A stretch of DNA of 64,000 nucleotides, taken from positions 695,221 to 759,220 of the forward strand of contig JAOQAE010000002.1 of NCBI GenBank assembly GCA_025963725.1. Reading direction: 5' to 3'. This DNA comes from Bacteroidota bacterium (GTDB lineage Bacteria; Bacteroidota; Bacteroidia; 2-12-FULL-35-15). Below are positions 1-8,383 of the stretch, piece after piece. The notes below the pieces were generated by a model. The model was not told the origin of the DNA, ran no database searches, and was given only the letters and a program-made list of their open reading frames with translations. Position numbers and translations under genes: made by a program. Numbering within the stretch: the stretch's first letter is position 1; every line of letters starts with the position of its first letter.

Positions 1-1751
1 AAATAAAGGGTGATCATTTCCATCATCAGCTTAGGATCTGATTTTGTTCTTCGCGACAAATTACTTAGGTCAACGAATTTTAAGGTGCCGCCCTGGGTGT
101 AAACATTTTCGCCTGGCTCTTTATCTTTTTCAACTGCCGGCCGCTTTACGAATTCAATTATTTTACTGTACAGCAGCTTGTCGTCAACAGGCTTTGAAAG
201 ATAGTCATTCATGCCCACCGACCTGCATTTTGCCAGGTCAACCGTAGTAACATCCGCAGTTAATGCGATGATAGGAATTTTGGAATTCAGCTTGTTACGG
301 ATATATTCCGTCGTTTCAAATCCATTCATCTCCGGCATTTGCAAGTCCATCAGGATTATATCGTACACATTGCCCTTAAGCTTCTCAATCGCGATCCTAC
401 CATTAGAAGCTACATCATTTTCAAATCCATACTCATTCAAAATGGTTTTCATCAATAATTGGTTGAGAGGAATATCCTCCACTACCAATACTCTTATATT
501 TTCAGTTTCGGCACATGCTTCTTTTACGTTATCATCTGCTATAGCTTTTTCCAGCGTTTTCTTAAAAGGAAGAACAACGCTGAAAGTAGTGCCTTCGTTA
601 ACTTTGCTTCTAACGCTGACAGTACCGCCCTGCGGCTCCACCAGCTGCTTCACAATGGCAAGCCCTAATCCTGTTCCGCCGTACAACCTGGAGGTGCCGC
701 TTGAGGCCTGCTGGAATACCTCGAAAACCGTTTCAATTTTATCTTCGCTTATGCCGATCCCCGTGTCGCTGATTGCAAATTCAATGTTTACATGTTCGTG
801 ATCCTCATCCAGGATCTTAACACCTACTGTGATCTTTCCTGCAGACGTAAATTTCACCGCATTGCTCACAAGGTTTAAAACGATCTGATGAAGCCGTACA
901 GGGTCACCGATCAATACTTCAGGAATATTCTTGTCATATATCCGTATAAGCTCTAAATTCTTTTCCAGGATCTTTATTTCAAACAAATGAAGCATCGCTG
1001 CCAGCGAGGTTTCCATTTTAAATGGAATTTGCTCAAATGTCATTTTGCCCGAATCCACCTTTGCCAAATCAAGAATATCGTTGATCAGCACGGTTAAAGC
1101 CTCGCCGCTATCTTTTATAGCGGACAAATATTCCATTTGTTTGTCGGTCATCTCCGTTTTCAGGAGCACTTTTGTAAACCCGATGATCGCATTCATAGGT
1201 GTGCGGATCTCGTGGCTCATGTTTGACAGAAATTGCTGCTTGGCATTCATTGCAACTTCTGCAATACGTGTTGCGTCCTCGGCTGCCTTCGTCGCTTCTT
1301 CCGCTTTATTCTTTGCTGCTTCCGCGATTTCGCTTGCCAGCTCGGCAAACACTTTTGCTTCAGTTAATTCTGCAGCAATTATTTTCTGATCCGTAACATC
1401 CCTTGCTACCATTACAGCCCCGAGCACTTCCCCCGAATGATCCTTATAAACAGAAGCATTGAACGACACATCGGTGAGTTTCCCCTGCTTGTGGCGGATC
1501 GTGAGCAGCCGGTTAACTACAGAAGTTTTCTCAAAAACGTCAAGGCAAACTTCCCGCGCCTTTTGCGGCTCGGTGAAATAATCGAAAAGATCGGAACCGA
1601 CCAGATTTTCACGCGACAGGCCTGTTATAATAACCGATGCATTATTCAGGTCAGTGATCTTTCCGGCAAGGCTGATAGTAAAAAGAGGGTCGGGACTGGC
1701 TTCTATCAGGCTTCTTGCATATTGAGTTTCCTGTGCTATTATTTTCTCCAT
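1..1751 (-). CDS. Hybrid sensor histidine kinase (PAS-HisKA-HATPase-REC-HPt), C-terminus cut by window edge
   Basis: A minus-strand reading frame starts at ATG 1749-1751 and stays open to base 1, so about 583 residues are visible and the C-terminus is missing. Order of domains: PAS (about 10-122), an Ala/Glu/Lys-rich coiled-coil linker (about 125-170), HisKA with phosphoacceptor His180 in NMSHEIRTPMNAIIGF, HATPase_c (about 285-410; NLVSNAVKFT N-box, SDTGIGI, GGTGLGLAI), and a receiver (about 430-545) with the aspartate in ILMDLQMP and the lysine in YLSKPVD. The last visible residues (VDLSNLSRRTKSDPKLM) look like the opening of an HPt domain, so this is probably a complete intramolecular phosphorelay. 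It has no membrane segment and should be cytosolic. The signal is unknown. The domain reading is secure. Confidence 0.95.
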   Translation of the reverse strand, partial: MEKIIAQETQYARSLIEASPDPLFTISLAGKITDLNNASVIITGLSRENLVGSDLFDYFTEPQKAREVCLDVFEKTSVVNRLLTIRHKQGKLTDVSFNASVYKDHSGEVLGAVMVARDVTDQKIIAAELTEAKVFAELASEIAEAAKNKAEEATKAAEDATRIAEVAMNAKQQFLSNMSHEIRTPMNAIIGFTKVLLKTEMTDKQMEYLSAIKDSGEALTVLINDILDLAKVDSGKMTFEQIPFKMETSLAAMLHLFEIKILEKNLELIRIYDKNIPEVLIGDPVRLHQIVLNLVSNAVKFTSAGKITVGVKILDEDHEHVNIEFAISDTGIGISEDKIETVFEVFQQASSGTSRLYGGTGLGLAIVKQLVEPQGGTVSVRSKVNEGTTFSVVLPFKKTLEKAIADDNVKEACAETENIRVLVVEDIPLNQLLMKTILNEYGFENDVASNGRIAIEKLKGNVYDIILMDLQMPEMNGFETTEYIRNKLNSKIPIIALTADVTTVDLAKCRSVGMNDYLSKPVDDKLLYSKIIEFVKRPAVEKDKEPGENVYTQGGTLKFVDLSNLSRRTKSDPKLMMEMITLY

Positions 1752-1955
1752 TTTATTGAATTATACTGTTGTAAATATGAACGGATCGGGTTCAGTCAGC
1801 CTTAAAATTATATAAATACTGCAGGGGGACTGTTACATGATTTTGGAATTTAATTACATAATTCACATATTTACAGCCTGGATCAGGCATCTAAACCGCA
1901 AATTGAGAAACTTTCCCGGTAATCAGGCATCCGGGTACAATTAAAAAAAATTCCT

Positions 1956-2525
1956 ATGAGAATTTATGTAAGGAACATGGCTTGTGAAAGCTGTAAAGTT
2001 GTAGTCAGAAGTGCTTTGGAAAAGCTCAACCTGCCTGCAGTGAAAGTGGAATTGGGTGAAATTGTAACAAAAGAAGATATAACAGATGATCAAAAGAAAA
2101 AATTAAATGACCTGATCAAAAAAGCGGGATTAGAATTGCTTGAAAGAAGACAAGGGATCCTGATCGAAAAGATCAAGAAGAATATGATCGAATATGTTTA
2201 CAGCCCGGCGCCAAAACCGGCGGGCAAATTTTCTGCCTGGTTAAGCAAAAAGCTTGGCCACACCTATGCTTACCTGGCTAATTTTTTCTCTGAGGTAGAA
2301 GCGACAACAATAGAGCAATACCTGATCGCCTTAAAGATCGAAAGGATCAAGGAATTAATTATTCTTGAAGAATGCTCGCTTTCGCAAATTGCAGATAAGC
2401 TTCATTACAGCAGCATTGCCCACATGTCCAATCAATTTAAAAAAGTAACCGGCTTATCCCCCTCACATTTTAAAAAATTAAAAAAGAAAAGACGGATCAC
2501 CATACAGGATTTAGCCAAACATTAA
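1956..2525 (+). CDS. AraC-family regulator with N-terminal HMA-like CxxC domain
   Basis: The protein has 189 residues. The N-terminus (MRIYVRNMACESCK) carries a MxCxxC motif at Cys10/Cys13, followed by a short region spaced like a heavy-metal-associated (HMA/CopZ) ferredoxin-like fold. The C-terminal half (about 110-185) is an AraC/XylS helix-turn-helix: ECSLSQIADKLHYSS is the first recognition unit and MSNQFKKVTGLSPSHFKK the second. AraC proteins are transcription factors; the N-terminal domain normally binds the effector. The inference is a metal- or redox-responsive regulator. No efflux ATPase or metal chaperone lies next to it, so the target is not given by context. Divergently placed from the kinase at 1-1751. 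The HTH is certain; the HMA assignment rests on the motif and size. Confidence 0.88.
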   Translation: MRIYVRNMACESCKVVVRSALEKLNLPAVKVELGEIVTKEDITDDQKKKLNDLIKKAGLELLERRQGILIEKIKKNMIEYVYSPAPKPAGKFSAWLSKKLGHTYAYLANFFSEVEATTIEQYLIALKIERIKELIILEECSLSQIADKLHYSSIAHMSNQFKKVTGLSPSHFKKLKKKRRITIQDLAKH

Positions 2526-2573
2526 ACAAATGCCCGCAAGCAGGGATAAGTATGTTGTAAGGCAAACAGTAGA

Positions 2574-2774
2574 TCAGTTATTGGAATTATTACCGGAAAA
2601 AGAAGCTTGATCATTGGAGCTCTTTTCATTACCACCCGAATACAGGGAGCTTGAATAAACCGTACATCCACAGGATGCGCAGATCTTGCCCCTGCCTTCC
2701 ACTTCTTTTAGATCGGGATGGTGACAAGTTTTGCCTGATTTCTCTTCGTTATTGTTGGTATTGATCGCTTCCAT
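2574..2774 (-). CDS. Small Cys-rich protein, possible zinc ribbon
   Basis: 66 residues from ATG 2772-2774; a TTG six codons upstream is less likely. The centre holds CHHPDL then KICASCGCTVY, so potential metal ligands Cys/His-His and Cys-x-x-Cys-x-Cys sit about 20 residues apart, as in a small zinc ribbon. The tail is Ser/Asn/Gly-rich and probably disordered. It sits alone between the AraC-type gene and the response regulator. I do not recognise the family. It could be a chance frame, but the organised cysteines and the fitting start argue for a real gene. Confidence 0.45.
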   Translation of the reverse strand: MEAINTNNNEEKSGKTCHHPDLKEVEGRGKICASCGCTVYSSSLYSGGNEKSSNDQASFSGNNSNN

Positions 2775-2885
2775 TGCTTTACAAACACTCAAAATTATGC
2801 CAATGGAGGGGGTTACCCGGAGATTTTAGCCCAAAAGGCAATTTTAATAGCCGAAAGGGATTCCCCGCTTTATTATAGTTCAGAT

Positions 2886-3332
2886 CTAAATGCTTTTCGG
2901 ATGGATACAATTCGTCCAAAGGTTAAAGATGCACGTTAAGCTTAATTCGGTTCCCACGATGGAGCTTGCTTTTTGAAAATAGCCCTGAACGTTCAATGAA
3001 TAAGCAGCGCTGATCTCAGTCTCACTGGCACTGCTTGTATGATAAAAGAAAGGGATCGCCTTTAATTTGATCTCGGGTGTGATATCCATTATCCTCTTCA
3101 AGGCGAGGCCGTCCATCCGCGGCATATTCATGTCGCAGAGGATCATAAAGATCCTGTCATGTGTACTTTTCAAATACTCTAATGCTTCCAGACCGTCAAA
3201 ACAGGAAACGATCTTGTTATTTAAACCCATGGCTTTAACCGTGAGCGTTAATAATTCGTGCTCGCCTTTATCATCATCAATAAAAACGAACACGCCCTTT
3301 GGCTTTTTTAATAGTTGTAATTTGGTTTCCAT
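2886..3332 (-). CDS. Single-domain response regulator
   Basis: 148 residues forming one receiver domain with a short C-terminal extension. Acidic pocket at Asp19-Asp21 (VFIDDDKGEHE), phosphoacceptor Asp67 in ILCDMNMPRMDG, switch Thr/Ser about 99-100, and conserved Lys121 in GYFQKAS. There is no output domain, so it probably shuttles phosphate or acts by protein contact, like the CheY/Rcp1 group. It lies 75 bp downstream of the GAF-PAS protein on the same strand and is likely co-transcribed with it. Confidence 0.92.
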   Translation of the reverse strand: METKLQLLKKPKGVFVFIDDDKGEHELLTLTVKAMGLNNKIVSCFDGLEALEYLKSTHDRIFMILCDMNMPRMDGLALKRIMDITPEIKLKAIPFFYHTSSASETEISAAYSLNVQGYFQKASSIVGTELSLTCIFNLWTNCIHPKSI

Positions 3333-3407
3333 ACGTTTGTATTGTAAAAAAACAAACCACCAAAAATCCCGTACTAATTCTTTGAATTCCGGGAACGAAA
3401 AGTCCCT

Positions 3408-4547
3408 CTAATGAGTGGAAGTATCAATTCCTGTTTTCTTCTTATGCAGAAAGTCTGTTAATTCACGGACGTAAATATCAAGCTCTTCAGTGGCTGTTTT
3501 AAAACGAAGGAGGTATTCTGCAATCACTTTTTCCGTAACAGACTGCTCATGCTCGAATACGCTGCTCAGGCCGAGGATGGTTGCAACCGGCCTCCGAACC
3601 TTGTGTGAGAGGGCAAAAAGCATTTCTTCAAGCGCATGAATGTATTGCTCCCTGTTTTCTTCAGCCGCCTTTCTTTCTGTGATATCCAGCATAGTCCCTT
3701 TAAGGATCGTATTTTCCCCTTTGGCATTAGCGGCCACCGTACCCATTCCAAGAAGCCAGACCATTTCGCCATTGGGTTTTATTAACCTGAATTCATGCGG
3801 ATCAAGCTTGCCTGTTTTAAGGGCCCTTGCAATATTGTCTTTAGTTCCCGCAAGATCTTCCGGGTGAACTAATTTTTCCCATGAGTCCATAATGATCTTT
3901 TCGTACCGGGGAAGACCGAAAAGATTATACATTTCGGGCGAGCTGAAATACTCGTTCTTTTCCACATCCCATTCCCAGCTTCCAATATGTGCAATATGCT
4001 GTGCTTCCAGCAGCCTCGCCAATGTTGTCCTCAGCTCGTTCTCTGATAAGGCGATCTGCTTTTTCGCTATAATACCTTCTTTACGCGATTCAAGCAGTTT
4101 GATCACTTTACCCGCAAGGATCTTAAGGATCCGGGCTTGCTCTGAAGTAAATGTCCTGGGCTTGCTGTCAAGCACGCACAATGTTCCCAAAGCATGGCCT
4201 TCTGCACTGATCAAAGGTGCGCCTGCATAAAATCGTATGTGTTGATCTCCTGTTACTAATGGATTATTAGCAAACCTTTCATCATTAAGCGCATCGGGAA
4301 CAACCATTACTTCATCGGGATGCTGGATCGCATGAGCGCAAAAAGCGTGTTCGATCGGAGTCTCATCTTCTTCAACCCCTTTCCTGGCCTTAAACCACTG
4401 GCGCTTGGAATCCAGCAAAGTTATAAGGGAGATGGGAGTTCCACATATCTCTGATGCGATATCGACAATATCATTAAATTCTTTCTCCGGGAGGCTATCA
4501 AGAACTTCAAGCTCTTCAAGTGTTTTTATTCTATGTTTATTATGCAT
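3408..4547 (-). CDS. GAF-PAS sensor protein ending in a HisKA-like domain without ATPase
   Basis: 379 residues from ATG 4545-4547; a TTG four codons earlier is the alternative. GAF domain at about 15-155 (the bilin/cyclic-nucleotide-type fold common with LEELEVLDSLPEKEFNDIV starts), PAS at about 180-295 with a PAC tail (ILKGTMLDITERKAAEE), then a dimerisation/histidine segment with His315 in FALSHKVRRPVATILGL. The protein ends about 60 residues later with no N-, G1- or G2-box, so it has a phosphoacceptor-type helix pair but no kinase ATPase domain. It may be phosphorylated in trans or act as a non-catalytic partner. The response regulator at 2886-3332 follows it directly. Confidence 0.88.
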   Translation of the reverse strand: MHNKHRIKTLEELEVLDSLPEKEFNDIVDIASEICGTPISLITLLDSKRQWFKARKGVEEDETPIEHAFCAHAIQHPDEVMVVPDALNDERFANNPLVTGDQHIRFYAGAPLISAEGHALGTLCVLDSKPRTFTSEQARILKILAGKVIKLLESRKEGIIAKKQIALSENELRTTLARLLEAQHIAHIGSWEWDVEKNEYFSSPEMYNLFGLPRYEKIIMDSWEKLVHPEDLAGTKDNIARALKTGKLDPHEFRLIKPNGEMVWLLGMGTVAANAKGENTILKGTMLDITERKAAEENREQYIHALEEMLFALSHKVRRPVATILGLSSVFEHEQSVTEKVIAEYLLRFKTATEELDIYVRELTDFLHKKKTGIDTSTH

Positions 4548-4649
4548 GAGGCCGTACAATTAAGGACCACAAAGGTACGGCAGGAATTACTACATTATTT
4601 CCTGCATATATAAATTGGTGATAATTCTTCGAACCTTGCAGACACAAAA

Positions 4650-4675
4650 AAGCCCGTTGTTTTATCAACGGGCTT
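4650..4675 (-). terminator. Rho-independent terminator after tRNA-Ser
   Basis: A perfect 10-bp stem (AAGCCCGTTG / CAACGGGCTT) with a 6-base loop. Read on the minus strand it follows the tRNA and runs into a stretch of T residues. It ends the tRNA-Ser transcript. Confidence 0.8.
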
Positions 4676-4718
4676 CTATTTGATTTTAATAGTGAATAGG
4701 ACTTATTTCACTTACTTG

Positions 4719-4805
4719 CGGTGAGGGAGGGATTCGAACCCTCGGTACAGTTACCCGTACGCCAGTTTAGCAAACTGGTCCTTTCGGCCTCTCAGGCACC
4801 TCACC
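4719..4805 (-). tRNA. tRNA-Ser (anticodon GCT)
   Basis: The minus strand folds as a class II tRNA of 87 nt. The 7-bp acceptor stem GGTGAGG/CCTCACC pairs fully, with G as discriminator. The anticodon GCT (complement of 4769-4771) lies in a loop closed by CCAGT-type pairing, a long variable arm is present, and the T-arm reads GAGGGTTCGAATCCCTC. The CCA end is not encoded. It decodes AGC/AGU serine codons. The terminator at 4650-4675 follows. Confidence 0.96.
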
Positions 4806-4946
4806 TTTACCTTTTGTTTTAAAGGACTGCAAATGTAGAAAAAGATTCTTTAATCCAAAACAAAAAAACATAAAATCGGCTGCGGGTTGCAAAGCCCGCA
4901 TTCCCAACATTTATTAACTTTTATAGTTTAAATCGCCGGTGAATAC

Positions 4947-4954
4947 TATATTTG
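4947..4954 (+). promoter_or_regulatory. Bacteroidota -7 element (TATATTTG) for the ABC importer operon
   Basis: TATATTTG matches the TAnnTTTG consensus of the Bacteroidota primary sigma factor and lies about 43 bp before the ATG of the binding-protein gene at 4997. The upstream -33 element is weak. Confidence 0.6.
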
Positions 4955-4996
4955 TGATGAATACAGGAACATCACTAAATAACAGGTTTTTAGCCC

Positions 4997-6880
4997 ATGA
5001 GCATAGTAAAGACAGCCCGGATCTTTTTTCCAGTTCTATCACTTTCAGTATTAGCTGCCTGCGGAAGCGGCAACTCCTCCTCCACTTCACAAAACAACGA
5101 TTCTCTCAACAAAAAGGTAAATGTTACCGATGTTAAATACATAAAGCTGGATGATGCAAAGGAATTTCTTCCCTCATGGTCAAAAGAAAATGTGCTCATC
5201 TGTCATGACATTATAGACCCCGATGACATGCATCCCTGCAACGGGCTCAGCGTTTCACGCAGCGAACGCATGCGCTATACGCAGGTATACATCATCGGGA
5301 TCGACTACCAGAACCTGCAGCCCCGCCCTATCTGCGTAAAGTCGCTGCCCGAAATTTCGGCTAACGGACTGGATTACACGTATGAGCTGAGGGATGATAT
5401 CACCTTCGATGACGGCTCCCCGATCACCGTGGAAGACATCATCTATACCTTCAAAGCCTGCAAGTGCCCGCTTACCAACAATCCGCATGCAAAGCCTTAC
5501 TTAGAGATCCTCACGGACATCATCCCGGATAAATCGAACCCGAGAAAGTTCACCATGAAGCTCGGCCGCAAATACATCCAGAACATTGTGTTCCTCGCCG
5601 ATTACCCGATCATGCAGCGTACCTTCTTCGATAAGGGAAATGTAATGGCGAAATACACGTTCCAGCAATTTGACGACCCTAACTTTAAGGCTGACAAGGA
5701 AAAAGACCTCGTAGCCTGGGCTGCGGAGTTCAACAGCGCCAAATACGGCCGCGACCCGAAATACCTTGTGGGTGCAGGCCCTTATTACGTGGAAAAATGG
5801 GATGCCGGACAAAGCATGATCCTCACCCGCAAAAAGAAGCACTGGAGCTTTGGCTCCAACAATATGTATGAAAGCTCCTATCCCGATAAGATCATTTTTA
5901 AGCTGAACAAGGACCAGAACTCACAGATCCTCGAATTCAAATCGCAGGCGCTCGATGCCTCCACTTCCATCTCTACCAAAACACTCATCGAGCTGCAGAA
6001 GGATGCTGAATTCGATAAAAATTACAATTCCCGCTTTACCGATACCTACAATTACGGCTATATGGTGATGAACGAAAAGCCCGATGGCATTAAGCACAAG
6101 CCCGTATTCACCGATAAAAAGGTAAGGCGCGCTGTTGCGATGCTGGTGCCGCTCGACGACATCAACAAAGTGATCAACCGCGGAAAGAACAAGCGCGTGG
6201 TAGGGCCGGTATCGCCGCTGAAGCCGGAATATAACTCCGACCTGAAGCTGATCCCTTTCGATATTGAAGGTGCAAAAAAACTGCTGGATGAGGCGGGATG
6301 GAAAGATTCCGACGGCGACAACATCCGCGACAGGATGATCGACGGGGAAAAGGTGAAATTCGAATTTACCCTCAACTATTCCACCTCGGACGTTGCCTGG
6401 AAGGACATTGCACAAATGACCTCCGAAGCGATGTACAAAGCAGGCATTAAAGTGAACATGAACCCGCTCGATTTCGGGCCGCTGTTCGAGAATGCAAAAA
6501 GCCACGACTTTGATATGATGATCGCTTCCTGGGGCGGAACATTTGCGCCGGAAGATTATACACAGATCTGGCATACCTCCGCATGGGCTTCCAAAGGCTC
6601 CAACTACGGCGGCTTCGGGAATGCCGAATCGGATGCGCTTATCGACTCCATCAAGTATGAGCTCGATGATGCAAAACGCATTGCAATGATCAAACGGTTC
6701 CAGGTAATGGTGTACGACGAGCAGCCTTACGTATTCATGTTCTCTTCCCTGAGAAGGAATGTGATGCATAAGCGCTTCGGAAACCAGGAAATGTATTTTG
6801 AAAGCCCGGGCAACTGGCTGCCCAACCTGAAGCTGCTGAATTCAGGCACTATGATGAAGCCGGTTGCCACTGCCAATTAA
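4997..6880 (+). CDS. Peptide/oligopeptide ABC transporter substrate-binding lipoprotein (SBP family 5)
   Basis: 627 residues. A type II signal sequence ends in a lipobox with Cys22 (SVLAACGSG), so the protein is lipid-anchored in the periplasm. The body is the bacterial SBP_5 fold of DppA/OppA: YTYELRDDITFDDGSPITVEDI near the N-lobe, GAGPYYVEKW in the middle and KKLLDEAGWKDSDGD toward the C-lobe. It captures peptides or similar oligomers and delivers them to the two permeases that follow at 30 bp spacing. It is longer than the roughly 540-residue enteric proteins. No ATPase gene is in this cluster, so the ATP-binding subunits must be encoded elsewhere. The substrate cannot be read from sequence. 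Confidence 0.93.
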   Translation: MSIVKTARIFFPVLSLSVLAACGSGNSSSTSQNNDSLNKKVNVTDVKYIKLDDAKEFLPSWSKENVLICHDIIDPDDMHPCNGLSVSRSERMRYTQVYIIGIDYQNLQPRPICVKSLPEISANGLDYTYELRDDITFDDGSPITVEDIIYTFKACKCPLTNNPHAKPYLEILTDIIPDKSNPRKFTMKLGRKYIQNIVFLADYPIMQRTFFDKGNVMAKYTFQQFDDPNFKADKEKDLVAWAAEFNSAKYGRDPKYLVGAGPYYVEKWDAGQSMILTRKKKHWSFGSNNMYESSYPDKIIFKLNKDQNSQILEFKSQALDASTSISTKTLIELQKDAEFDKNYNSRFTDTYNYGYMVMNEKPDGIKHKPVFTDKKVRRAVAMLVPLDDINKVINRGKNKRVVGPVSPLKPEYNSDLKLIPFDIEGAKKLLDEAGWKDSDGDNIRDRMIDGEKVKFEFTLNYSTSDVAWKDIAQMTSEAMYKAGIKVNMNPLDFGPLFENAKSHDFDMMIASWGGTFAPEDYTQIWHTSAWASKGSNYGGFGNAESDALIDSIKYELDDAKRIAMIKRFQVMVYDEQPYVFMFSSLRRNVMHKRFGNQEMYFESPGNWLPNLKLLNSGTMMKPVATAN

Positions 6881-6910
6881 AAGTCAACGTCTTCACCGGA
6901 TTGAAAAAAA

Positions 6911-8383
6911 ATGCTGAGATACATTCTTAAACGAATTTTCCTTTTCATTCCAACGCTTATAATCATCACCCTGCTGGGTTTTATTATAAGCATCAATGCA
7001 CCGGGCGACCCTGTTGAACGTATGGTATCCTCTGCCCAGTCGGGCGGCGAGATCGGCACGCAAAGCGTCAGCCAGGTGCAGGACAAGATCTTCTGGCGCA
7101 AAAAGCTCGGCCTCGACCTCCCGGTGTTTTACTTTTCACTCACCTCGCTTTCACGTCCCGATACACTTTACAGGATCTACGACCGCAGCGAACGTGAGGC
7201 CCTCGACAGGCTCATCAGCCGGTACGGCAACTGGGAGCAGATCCAGCAATATGAGCAAGGCCTGGTATCGTTTTACAGCTCGCTCATCGCGTTCACCCCC
7301 GACAGCAGCCAGCTGCAGCAATACAACAAAAACACGATCAGGGAGCACATGAACTGGCTCAAGTCCGAATCCCTTGCTCTCCGCTCCTCTTACGAGGAAA
7401 ATATTATCGCAGCCAAGCTCGGCAAGATCAGCGGCATTCTTTCCCAATATCCTTTCCTGGCTTCGTTCCGGCCAGCTTTCAGCCGGATAAAGAACGATTA
7501 TGAAAGCATTAAGGCAAACGCTTCCGCCTGGAAGAATTACATTCCGCGCCTTGCCTTCTACAAAACACAGAACCAGTATCACCGCTGGCTGTTTGGCGAC
7601 GGCGAGTTCTCACAGGGCCTCGTTCGTCTCGACTTCGGCACTTCCTATACCACAAAGCAGCCTGTCTCCGATGTGATCTTTTCCCGGATCGGCTGGTCGA
7701 TGTTCTTTGCGATGCTTTCCGTACTTCTCGCGTATCTCATCAGCATCCCGCTTGGCGTGAAGGCCGCAGCGCGCAGGGGCTCCCGCTTCGATAAATATTC
7801 CTCGCTCCTTCTTTTTATGCTCTATTCCATGCCTTCCTTCTGGCTGGCGACGCTGCTGCTTATGACATTTGCCAATACCGATGTGCTCCACTGGTTTCCC
7901 GCTTCGGGCGTTAAGCCGCCAATGGGTTACCCCGATGCCGCAGGCTTCTTCGATAAGGTAAAGCTTTCGTTGCCGTATCTCATCCTTCCTGCCATTTGCT
8001 ATACGTACAGCTCATTTGCATTTTTATCGCGCACCATGCGCGTATCTATGATCGATACCATCGGGCAGGATTACATCCGCACGGCGCGCGCAAAAGGGCT
8101 GCCGGATGACAAAGTGATCTGGAAGCATGCCTTCCGCAATTCGCTGCTGCCGATCATTACCGTGTTCGCAAATATTTTTCCGGCTGCCATCGGCGGCTCG
8201 GTGATCATTGAAAGCATCTTCACCATTCCCGGGATGGGCTATGAAACCTTCCTCGGCATCCAGAACAATAATTATCCGATGATCATTGCCGTGTTCACCA
8301 TCACCGGCTTTCTAACGCTGCTGGGCTACCTGGTGTCGGATGTATTGTATGCGCTTGTTGACCCACGGATCTCCTATAAATGA
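6911..8383 (+). CDS. ABC transporter permease, DppB/OppB type
   Basis: 490 residues. TM1 is at about 8-30, then an unusually long extracytoplasmic stretch to about residue 250, then the BPD_transp_1 core with about five more membrane helices. The cytoplasmic coupling (EAA) loop is visible as DYIRTARAKGLPDDKVIWKH. Enteric DppB is about 340 residues; the extra 150 or so fall almost entirely in the TM1-TM2 loop. It pairs with the permease at 8380 (start overlaps this stop by 4 bases, ATGA) and with the binding protein upstream. Confidence 0.93.
   Translation: MLRYILKRIFLFIPTLIIITLLGFIISINAPGDPVERMVSSAQSGGEIGTQSVSQVQDKIFWRKKLGLDLPVFYFSLTSLSRPDTLYRIYDRSEREALDRLISRYGNWEQIQQYEQGLVSFYSSLIAFTPDSSQLQQYNKNTIREHMNWLKSESLALRSSYEENIIAAKLGKISGILSQYPFLASFRPAFSRIKNDYESIKANASAWKNYIPRLAFYKTQNQYHRWLFGDGEFSQGLVRLDFGTSYTTKQPVSDVIFSRIGWSMFFAMLSVLLAYLISIPLGVKAAARRGSRFDKYSSLLLFMLYSMPSFWLATLLLMTFANTDVLHWFPASGVKPPMGYPDAAGFFDKVKLSLPYLILPAICYTYSSFAFLSRTMRVSMIDTIGQDYIRTARAKGLPDDKVIWKHAFRNSLLPIITVFANIFPAAIGGSVIIESIFTIPGMGYETFLGIQNNNYPMIIAVFTITGFLTLLGYLVSDVLYALVDPRISYK

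Noticed and set aside
4939-5136. 65-codon frame starting near the importer promoter
   Set aside because: It overlaps the lipoprotein signal of the binding protein in another frame and has no recognisable product.
5921-6769. Minus-strand open frame of 282 codons
   Set aside because: Antisense to the binding-protein gene; a by-product of its GC-rich third codon positions.
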